Assembly (NCBI GenBank): GCA_033807775.1
Contig: CM066327.1
Location: 94,200,295 to 94,264,294 of the forward strand
Reading direction: 5' to 3'
Source: Saussurea involucrata
Taxonomy: Eukaryota > Streptophyta > Magnoliopsida > Asterales > Asteraceae
DNA length: 64,000 bases
Shown: positions 55,845 through 64,000 of the stretch, piece by piece
How the letters are laid out: each line of letters begins with the position of its first letter
Numbering within the stretch: position 1 is the stretch's first letter
The notes under the pieces: generated by a model
What the model was told of the DNA's origin: nothing
Seen by the model: only the letters and a program-made list of their open reading frames with translations
The model's database searches: none
Program-made: the position numbers and the translations under genes

Positions 55845-58800
55845 TCACACCATGTTAATCATTCCTAACTTACCCACCAAGAAGTTGAATCTTTTCTCGT
55901 CTAGTGCTTTGGTGAATAAGTCAGCGAGTTGATATTCTGTGGGCACGAAATGCATTTCGATTGTACCGTATTCAACATGATGTTTCAAGAAATGGTACCT
56001 TATATCGATATGCTTGGTTTTTGAGTGTTGCACAGGGTTGGCAGAGATAGCAATGGCACTTTTGGAATCACAGAAGATGGGTATTTTGAACAGGATGTGG
56101 CCGTAGTCTTTTAGCTGAGTCTTCATCCATAGAACCTGAGAACAACAGCTAGCAGCAGCAACGTATTCAGCTTCTGCAGTGGATGTGGAGACACAGTTCT
56201 GCTTCTTGGAGGTCCAACTGACTAGTTTACCACCTAGGAATTGACAACTCCCAGAGGTACTCTTTCTGTCGAGCATGCATCCTCCATAGTCTGAATCTGT
56301 ATAAGCTTTAAGACTAAAACCAGAGTTATGTGGATACCAGAGACCAAGATTGTTGGTCCCCTTCAGGTATCTAAAGATTCTCTTTACAGCATCATAATGT
56401 GATTTCTTTGGATTAGCTTGATAACGTGCACAAAGACATGTGGCATGCATAATGTCAGGTCTGCTTGCTGTTAAGTATAACAGAGATCCAATCATGCCTC
56501 TGTAGAGAGTACATTCTACAGAAATACCAGTTGGATCTAAGAATAACTTATTTCCAGTGGCCATTGGAGTCTTCATTGCAGAGGTATCAGAGAGATTATA
56601 TTTTAAAAGTATGTCAGAGACATATTTGGCTTGATTTATAAAAATTCCCTCTGAAGATTGTTTGACTTGAAGTCCGAGGAAGAATGTTAATTCTCCCATC
56701 ATACTCATTTCAAACTCACTCTGCATGAGTTTTTCAAATCTTTTACACTCTTCTGAATTAGTAGACCCAAAAATTATGTCATCCACATAGATTTGTACAA
56801 GCATTATCTCACTATTTTTATGTTTATAGAATAAGGTAGTATCTGTTGTACCTCTGTTGTAGCCATTGACTAGAAGAAAGGTAGAAAGTCGTTCATACCA
56901 TGCTCTTGGAGCCTGTTTCAGTCCATATAGAGCTTTTTCAAGGTAGTATACATGCCTTGGAAACTTTGAGCTTTCAAACCCTGGTGGCTGATTTACGTAA
57001 ACCTCTTCTTGGATTTTGCCATTGAGAAAAGCTGATTTTACGTCCATCTGATAGACTTTTAAACCTCTGTGGGCTGCGAAGGCTAAGAATATTCTTATTG
57101 CTTCGAGCCGTGCGACAGGGACAAAAGTATCATCGTAGTCTATGCCTTCTTCTTGTCTATATCCTTTTGCTACTAATCTTGCTTTGTTTCTGATGACCAC
57201 TCCATCTTCATCGTTCTTGTTTCTGTAGACCCATTTAGTCCCAATGGCCTGTTTCCCTCTTGGCAGAGGTACTAAAGTCCAGACTCTGTTACGCTCAAAT
57301 TGCAGAAGTTCTTCTTGCATGGCGTCTACCCAGTTTGGGTCATCTAGGGCTTCAGAAATCTTCTTTGGTTCTATCACACTAATAAAATTTGTAAAGAAAC
57401 AAAAATTAGCAGTAGCAGACCTTGTTTTTACTGAGTCAGAAGGTTCTCCAATTATTTGGCTTGGAGGATGGCTTTTTGTCCACTGAGTTGTGCGTGGAAG
57501 ATGATCATCAATGTCATCCAAACTTTCTTCAGAGGCTTCTTGTGTTTCTTCTTGTGTAGCCTCTGTCGTTCTTCGTGCCTTGGTAGTTGATTCTACCGTT
57601 TGTGGAATGATTTGTATGAGTGGTGGTGGAGTTTGTTCCTCTGAGGACGTATAGTCTTGGTCCTCGATTTCCTCTGTAATTGGTTCTTCTGTGGTTTGTG
57701 CAGCTTCTGTGGTCGTTTTTCTTGATGTTTCATCTTCTGCACTTTCTTCTGCTTCGGCAATTGCATCTGTAGTATTTATAGAAGAAGATGAAGCATTATT
57801 TGGACCAGTTAGAGTCATACCTGTAGGATTTTGTCCGACAGAGGATGGTTCTTCAGAAACTCTAATGGTTCCAACAGAAGGATCAATGTCATTGTGGAAC
57901 ATCTCCAAAAATAGAAGATCCAAATCTTCTTTTGTTCTTGAGATGTCAGAGGATTTCCCTTTAATTCCGAGTTCTGAACTGATTTGCTCAGAAGTCATTT
58001 GGAATGAATCATCAAAAGAAACATTGATGCTTTCTACAATCTTGTGAGACTTTGTAAGGAATGTTCTGTAGGCTTTGGAAGTGGCAGAGTATCCAATGAA
58101 TTTGCCTTCATCAGCTTTTACATCAAACTTTCCTCTTGAATCTCTGTCGTTTAAGACAAAGCATTTGCATCCGAATACATGGAAAAATTTGATGTTTGGC
58201 CGCCTTTTGTTAAGCAATTCGTAAGGCGTCTTGAGGTGTCTTTTCACAACGGTTGAACGATTCTGAGTATAACACGCAGTAGAAATTGCTTCTGCCCAAA
58301 AGTTCATTGATAATCCGCATGCTGACAGCATAGTTCTTGCGGCTTCCACAAGTGTTCGATTCTTTCTTTCGACAACGCCGTTCTGTTATGGAGTGCGAGC
58401 TGCAGAGAAGTTCTGTGATATTCCTTCTGTTGAAAGATAGGCTTCAATGACAGTGTTTTTAAATTCTGTGCCGTTGTCACTTCTTAGCTTCTGTATTCTG
58501 CAGTCATAAAGAACTTGGATTCTTTTCATTAGATTTATCAATACATTTGGAACATCTGATTTCTTTCTAACAAATTCAACCCATGTGAAACGTGAATACT
58601 CATCAATTAGGACAAGTATGTATTTCTTGCCACCTAGGCTCTGTATGGCAATGGGACCGCAGAGGTCGACATGAAGCATGTACAGAGGCCTAGTGCAAGA
58701 CACGTTTGTTTTGCCTTTGTGGGAAGCCCTTCTGTGTTTTCCCATTTCACAGGCCGAACACAAATGATCCTTATTGAATTTAACATCTGGCAGACCTTTA

Positions 58801-59291
58801 ACTAGATTAAGTTTTACTAGTTTATCTAAGGTGTGAAAGTTTAAGTGACAGAACCTGTTGTGCCATAACCAAGCTTCTTCACTTTTGCAAGCTACTAGGC
58901 AGACTTTTTCTTTGGATTTTGAATTAAAATTCATTAGGTATAGATCACCTCTTCTTTCAGCTCGCAGAAGTTCCATTCCTGTGTTTTCACTTTGTAGAGA
59001 GCAGAAAGTTCTTTTAAATAACACATCGAATCCTGTATCACAAAGTTGACTTACACTGAGTAGGTTGTGTCTAAGGCCATCCACATATGCAACTTTGTAT
59101 ACAGAGACATTTTCTTTTTGTATGACTACATAGCATTTGATATGTCCCTTCTTGTTGTCTCCAAAAGTTACAGATCCACCATCGTGTGTTTCTTTGTACG
59201 TGGATAGTAATCTTCTGTCGCCGGTCATGTGCCTTGAGCATCCAGAGTCAAGATACCAGATTGGCACATGTAGCTTCTGTAAGACAATCAC
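55845..59291 (-). pseudogene. pol: pol polyprotein of element B, one nonsense codon
   Basis: This is the replication polyprotein: protease (WYLDSGCSRHMTG), integrase zinc region (WHNRFCHLNF ... CSACEMGKH), integrase core (HVDLCGP, RSDNGTEFKN, then QNGVVERKN), RT (GTKWVYRNK, MDVKSAFLNG, active site YVDDIIFGS at about 56770-56800) and RNase H (TDSDYGG, STAEAEYVAAASCC, DSKSAIAI), ending at 55845. The only break is TAA at 58386-58388 in place of the first Gln of the TPQQNG segment. All other catalytic residues I checked are present. There is no ATG at the 5' end; the frame opens just after the gag stop, with a TTACAG acceptor-like sequence at the junction. Confidence 0.94.
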
Positions 59292-62200
59292 AGAGATTTA
59301 GGTACCCATATCCATATGTGTCCAATATTGTTAGAATTTTTCAAGTTTGCCTTGGCATTCTTGAAATACATTTTATCCTTTTTAGAAGAATCTGGTTGTT
59401 TCTCTTTTGGTTCTGACTTTTGAGTTTGAAAGTTGATGGAGAGTAAGCAATCTGGACTTGAGAAGTATTTATTTAATTTAAACATAAGATCAAAACAATG
59501 ACAATTGATGGAGAGTAAGCAATTTGAACATCTTTCTTCACTGTCACAGAGGAAAAATATTTGTTAGCTTCAGGCCATTTTCCCTTTTGTTGCCAAGTGG
59601 GATTCTCTTTGATTTTCCTTAAAGGTTTTGAAAATTTTAAGCTTTTTGGATTTTCAGAGGCCTTTTTCAGATTTTCAAGCTCTGTAGAGGTTTTAACTTG
59701 AATATACATTTTGAGAAAATCTGGACAGATAGGGATCCCTGTGATTTTCTTTTTTGGAGAGATGGTTCTGTTAAGAACCTCAGAGGAGAATTTAACATCC
59801 TCTGTGTCACAGTGAATTATCCCTGATTTGAAATCAGTCTCTAAGTCGTCAGAGGATGAATCGTCCTCATATGCAGAGGTTGAGTCATCTCTTTCGACAA
59901 AGGCTGGATTTTCTGAGCATGTATCATTCGAGCTTTCTTCCTCTGTAGAAAAACTTTCATAGATGGCAGAGGTTTCTGATGAGATCTCTTCAGCGAGTTT
60001 TTGATCTATAGATGATGTACAGAGATTTTCTAAAACATTTGATTTCACAACATCCAAAATTTCTTTTTCAATAGATTCTTCAAGTTTTTCTTCTGAAAAG
60101 ATGGGTTTAAACTCAGGAGCTTCTGCTGACAATTTCTTTTCGACATTTATCATACAGACAAAAGCGACCTGTGTTTGAGTCTCTGGTTTACCAAACTTAA
60201 AGATACCAATCTGATCTTGTGTTTTCAGATATTTCTTTGGTTTGATTCATCTATTGACAGATGTTGAAGATGATGAATCTGTGTTTTCAAACCACACATT
60301 GATCATCTTTGTATGTTTCCTCAAGTGAGGTTCTGCAGAGATTTTAACCCTTTTACTTACAGAGAGTAAGTTTGGAAAGTTTGGTTTGTTAGTTTTTCCC
60401 AAAACAAATAGAGAGGACAGAGGTTTTAGTCGTTTATTTTCAACTCCTAAGGTAATATCACTGTACCCTATACCTCGTCTTGCTATTTGAGAGTTTACCT
60501 TTTCATACACCTTTTGTGCATCTTTATAGTTTTTAATTAAAACTTCTCTTCTTAAAAGATCTTGCCAAAGTACCTCTCTTTCTTTTTGAAAGTATTTTTT
60601 GAGAGCTCTTATGTCTGTAGTTTCACTTCTTGAAACTGAAAGTTCTTTTGTTTTGATTTTTAAAGCATAGGTTAAATCAGAAATTTGCCTTTTTAAAGAA
60701 TCTATAATTTTGCTCCAATATTGTTCGACTTTTCCTTTTTCTTCAAAGATTTTGGCTTTTTCTTGAGTGAGAAGCCTTACTTCTCTTTCATTAAAGGTCA
60801 GATTTTTCTGAATGCTTTCAATTATATCTTTCAGTTCAATGTTAAGTTTAAATAAATCATCATCTACAGAATTAGTACTTGAGGTAGAGTTTGAAATGGA
60901 TACCTCATTGTCAGTGCCGGAGTCAACTTCTGCCATGCCACAGAACAGGGCATTTGTGGGAAATTCATCATCAGAGGTAGAGTCTGATTCGAAGTCTTCT
61001 TTGTTTGCCTCAGAATACCCTTTGTTCGCCATTAGAGATTTTTGTGCGTAATACTCGGCCTTCTTTTTGTAAAAATCTGAGTCCTTCTGTAGGCGATTTG
61101 GTCTACTTCTGCATTCTTTTGCGAAATGACCTGGCTTGCCGCAGTTGAAACAACCTTGGGAGATGTTTCCAGTTCGGTCGTCAGACTTCTGTAGGTCTCC
61201 ACCTTTCTCTGTTCGGCATTCGTTTGCGTAATGACCGGGTTTACCACATTTGTAGCATTCTTGTGTGTGGCATACCTTGTCATCTGATCTCTGTCGATCA
61301 TTTCCTCTGTAGCTTCTATCGCTCGACCTCTGTAGGTCATCATTTCTGTAGTCTGACCTCTGTCGGTCACTTGATTCTTCTCTTCTTCCATCATCTCTTC
61401 TACGAGAATTCCTTTGGTTATTTCTAAACTCTCTTGTCAATAGAGCCATTGATTTAGCTAATGACGCAAGAGTTATCTCTTCCTCTATCAGCTCGTCTTC
61501 TTCGCTATCAACCATTACCATCTTCTTTTTCTCCTTCTTTTTCTCCTTCTTTTTCTCCTCTGTAGATCTCTCATTTCTTGGTCTGTCTGCAGCCTCTGTA
61601 GATTTACTAACCAATGCGTATGGCACAATGGTTAGTGTTTTAGCTTGAGGTATTTGAGGCTCTTGTGCAGCAAGTGTTCCATAGAGATCAGAGAGTGTCC
61701 AGGAGTCTAGATCTTGATTTGTTTGTAAAGACATAGACAACTGAAGCCACTCATCGTTCAGGCTCTTTAGAAACATGACGTTATTTTCTTTCGTGGTTCT
61801 GTGAATACCACACTTTTTGCATTTGTTTATGGGAGAGTTGAACCGGTCGTATGTTGTTTGCAGAGATTCTGTTGCAGAGGCTCTGAAAGCATGATATTCA
61901 TTTATGTATTGTGCCCTTCGGTTCTTCTGAGTTTTAGCACCCCCTTCCAACTGTCTTTCTAATTCTTTCCAGAGATCGTGCGCTGTTTCGCATGCATCTA
62001 AGGATTGAAAAAGTTCGTTGGGGATTGCCATGATCAATATTCTCTTTGTTTTCTGTGCAACTTCATCTTCTGCCTTATCTTCATTTGACCATTTTTCTCT
62101 TGGCTTAGGTTTTTGATGTTCAGGGATTTCAGCAGATTCAGCAGTAGCTGGTACACGTGGCATAGTTATCATCGGAACAGGAGGAAGATTGTAAAGATAG

Positions 62201-62331
62201 TGTTTGAGAGTTTTTTCAGTACCCTCAAAGAAATGAACCATTCTTATCTTCCATTGAGGATACTCATCTCTAAGAAGAGTAGGAGGTTTGGTTAGTGAGC
62301 CAGCAATGAAAAAGTTATTTGTATTTGTCAT
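59288..62331 (-). pseudogene. gag: gag of element B, one nonsense codon and a tail frame change
   Basis: ATG at 62331 (MTNTNNFFIAGSLTKPP). UBN2-type N-terminal domain (residues about 10-220), a Glu/Lys tract (SEEDELIEEE), then two CCHC knuckles near residues 357 (CYKCGKPGHYANEC) and 393 (CFNCGKPGHFAKEC), with an RSDDR-type repeat between and before them, and a coiled coil near residues 480-620. TGA at 60247-60249 interrupts. The same frame continues to 59473, then shifts into the last piece ending WVPKSL at 59288. The shift sits at a duplicated 22-25-bp segment (59438-59462 and 59499-59521, TTGATGGAGAGTAAGCAAT). The knuckle pair and WVPK end are typical of Sirevirus gag. Confidence 0.9.
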
Positions 62332-62473
62332 TTTGAGGAGTTCTAAGTATGAAGATCTGGAAGGTTTTCTGGGTACAACTAATATCTAGAAATATGGTGA
62401 TGAAGAGAAAGAAAATAATCTATCAAATAAATGTTGTAAAACGAGGATCACTTGATATTGAAAATCAAGCTTT
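62332..62473 (-). other. Untranslated leader of element B
   Basis: About 140 bases between primer site and gag ATG, no ORF. Confidence 0.7.
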
Positions 62474-62485
62474 GCTCTGATACCA
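62474..62485 (-). promoter_or_regulatory. Primer binding site (tRNA-iMet) of element B
   Basis: The minus strand reads TGGTATCAGAGC, two bases from the LTR. Confidence 0.95.
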
Positions 62486-62487
62486 AT

Positions 62488-63334
62488 TGTTGGTTCCCGT
62501 TTTTCTTTAAACAAGATTATCAGATCTATTAGTTCAAGTGAATGTTTGATGCGGAAGCGTATTTAAAGAACTAACAGATAAGTTTGATAGATTTAGAACA
62601 AAATATAAATAAACAGTGAACAGAATATTATATCTCAAAGTTTACTGAATATATATATCAAGAACAGGTTTATAAACCGTGAGTAAGAAAAGCTTTGAAA
62701 CAGATATGACTTTTAAGGTGAATAAGCTTTTGTTTTCTTGATGTTCGATTGAAGTGGTGTGTATCTTTTTGTAAGGAAGAACTCAACATGAGTCTTCCTT
62801 ATATACTACTCTAAAGGGGACCATAAAGCATATGCTACTATTCAAAAGGTACGTATGAATAGTAGAACGGATGTCGTGAACAGTTGCAAGGATGGCATGA
62901 ACTGTCAGACGTGCTGTATTGCATTTAATGCAGCAGACGTCTAATATGTACTAAGCCCTATTGAATCCAATCAGAGTTTGACACGTCGACGTTGGACAAG
63001 GCATGCTACCATGCAAGTTGATGAACGGGTCCTGTAACAGTAGCAAGATATTATAAATATCTTCAAGTCTCAGTGAGGACCACAGAGGCTCTGTAATGAG
63101 TTACAGAGGTTCTGTGGTCTGGTCCTCTGTGGAGCAGTCTTCACCTTTGTTTCCGAGTCTTGGGTCTTCTTTGAGTACAGCAGAGGTTCTGTAGGAAGCC
63201 TCTGCTGCTTCTGTAGCTTCTTGACCTTGATTTCTCGGTAATGTCGGCAGAGCCTCTGTAAGATGCTTTTCTTCACTTAGCCTATTTTTCACTACTTCTA
63301 AATACTTCTATGATTAGGAAGATTGAAGCTAACA
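62488..63334 (-). repeat. 5' LTR of element B (847 bp)
   Basis: Near identical to 48192-49032; the main difference is a 6-bp insertion near 63116. Palindromes at 63082-63094 and 63103-63115; minus-strand GTATATAAGG at 62798-62807. Confidence 0.95.
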
Positions 63335-63339
63335 ATCAT
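63335..63339. repeat. Target site duplication ATCAT, right copy (element B)
   Basis: Identical to 48187-48191. Confidence 0.93.
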
Positions 63340-63354
63340 CACTAAATTTTCTAA

Positions 63355-63669
63355 TGTAGCGTTTGGTACGCAGACGGGATGGGATGGGACGGGACGGGAC
63401 GGAACTGGATGGGACGGGACAAGACTGGACTGAAAGAGATAATTTTAATCTAGGTTACGTTTTTAAAAAAGGGGTATTTTAGTAATCTTAAGTTTTCGTC
63501 CCATATTGTTCCACCTATTTTGGTGGAACAAAAAATCTTAAGTTTTGTCCCATGAAAACTTGTTTTTGTCCCATGTTGTCCCATCTGATTTTTGTCCCAT
63601 GGCATACCAAACATGGGACTATTTTTTTGTCCCGTCCCGTCCCATCCGGTCTGCGTACCAAATGCACCT
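63355..63669. mobile_element. Tourist-like MITE (315 bp)
   Basis: The terminal inverted repeats share TTTGGTACGCAGAC followed by GGATGGGA. TAA flanks both sides (63352-63354 and 63670-63672), the TSD expected for PIF/Harbinger elements. The interior is built of GGGAC/GTCCC words. There is no ORF, so it depends on a transposase in trans. Confidence 0.72.
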
Positions 63670-63737
63670 TAAATGACTACACGTTCGAGGACTTTTCATT
63701 TTCCATCTATGATTAAAAAAAAATTACACATTGCTCA

Positions 63738-63765
63738 CCCGGTGCATTGCACGGGCACACTGCTA

Positions 63766-63766
<1 letters not shown>
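63738..63766 (+). mobile_element. Second Helitron 3' terminus (Helitron 2)
   Basis: CCCGGTGC-ATT-GCACGGG (stem with one bulged base), then CACACTG and CTAG (63763-63766) before T of a TA repeat. This is the same arrangement as at 43895-43925. Its 5' end is unknown. Element B, the MITE and the F-box and RPN2 fragments could all lie inside or beside it. Confidence 0.8.
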
Positions 63767-63808
<42 letters not shown>

Positions 63809-63830
63809 TGTGTGTGTGTGTGTGCGTGTG
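63767..63830. repeat. (TA)n and (TG)n microsatellite
   Basis: Pure dinucleotide runs directly after the Helitron end. Confidence 0.93.
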
Positions 63831-64000
63831 CGCAGGTTAGGTTAATAGGTTTGGGAAGAAGATGAGAGGGAGTAGGGGAGGGGGTTGGGGAGGGTGGGTG
63901 GGGTAGTGATTGGTCAGTTAAAAAAATTGAATAAGACTAAATTGCCCTTGAACTAACGTGTTTATTTAACCTCCGTTAGTGAGAGGGACCAAATCCGGGC
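63831..64000 (-). repeat. Inverted copy of the dispersed repeat at 39.8 kb
   Basis: The last bases, read on the minus strand, give GCCCGGATTTGGTCCCTCTC and ACTAACGGAGGTTAA, matching about 39868-39902. A G-rich stretch precedes it. The repeat continues past the window. Confidence 0.5.

Larger units (their letters stand above)
48192..63334 (-). mobile_element. Element B: nearly intact Sirevirus-like Ty1/copia retrotransposon (15.1 kb)
   Basis: Complete architecture on the minus strand: 5' LTR, tRNA-iMet primer site, gag with two zinc knuckles, protease-integrase-RT-RNase H, a 1.4-kb spacer, a very long accessory ORF, polypurine tract, 3' LTR and perfect 5-bp TSD. The LTRs differ by only about ten substitutions and a 6-bp indel by eye, so the insertion is young. 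Gag-pol has only two nonsense codons and a small gag-tail rearrangement. CAGAGG/CCTCTG words occur throughout. Confidence 0.95.

Noticed and set aside
1..64000. tRNA genes
   Set aside because: The TGGTATCAGAGC hits are primer binding sites next to LTRs. No cloverleaf is present around them.

Overview
This looks like repeat-dense nuclear DNA from a flowering plant. The window is almost entirely nested LTR retrotransposons, Helitron ends and microsatellites, and I found no intact host gene. The retrotransposon types (Sirevirus-like Ty1/copia elements with a long extra ORF, and Tekay-like Ty3/gypsy elements with 2.3-kb LTRs) and two plant gene fragments (a SAM carrier and RPN2) fit a eudicot. 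My best guess is Asteraceae, from family resemblance only.

Left part (1-33566): five levels of nesting. K is a gypsy chromovirus (29799-33566, minus). G, a non-autonomous copia (3' part 25719-29798, plus), is inserted in K's pol. H, a Tekay-like gypsy (12453-25718, minus), is inserted in G's gag. H carries two insertions: F, a complete non-autonomous copia (15494-21164, TSD TAATT) in its internal domain, and A' (7366-12452, plus) in its 3' LTR. A' is in turn split by A (1-7365, minus) inside its gag. A and A' belong to one Sirevirus-like family in opposite orientation. The left halves of K, G, H, A' and A lie outside the window.

Middle (33567-48186): C (33567-38310, minus) is an LTR plus the accessory ORF of a second Sirevirus-like family, inserted in K's LTR. 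It is cut by D (38311 to about 39.3 kb), a 3' fragment of an F/G-type element. After about 39.8 kb comes a Helitron-rich, TA/CA-microsatellite-rich zone. A Helitron 3' end lies at 43895-43925, with exons and introns of a mitochondrial S-adenosylmethionine carrier gene upstream. An RPN2 first-exon fragment lies at 44139-44228 and an F-box fragment at 47734-47820.

Right part (48187-64000): B is a nearly intact 15.1-kb Sirevirus-like element (48192-63334, minus, TSD ATCAT) with gag, pol and a long accessory ORF. It is followed by a Tourist-like MITE (63355-63669) and a second Helitron 3' end (63738-63766).

Three things stand out. (1) Each Sirevirus-like family is saturated on both strands, in coding and non-coding DNA, by its own short motif: TCAGCG/CGCTGA in A and A', CAGAGG/CCTCTG in B and C. 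The motifs also occur as short palindromes. (2) The accessory ORFs of these families share an N-terminal 'QFW' domain, and all have a basic NLS-like patch rather than an obvious envelope structure. (3) The non-autonomous elements F and G carry strictly spaced arrays of hairpins (31-bp and 44-bp periods) with compensatory changes in the stems.
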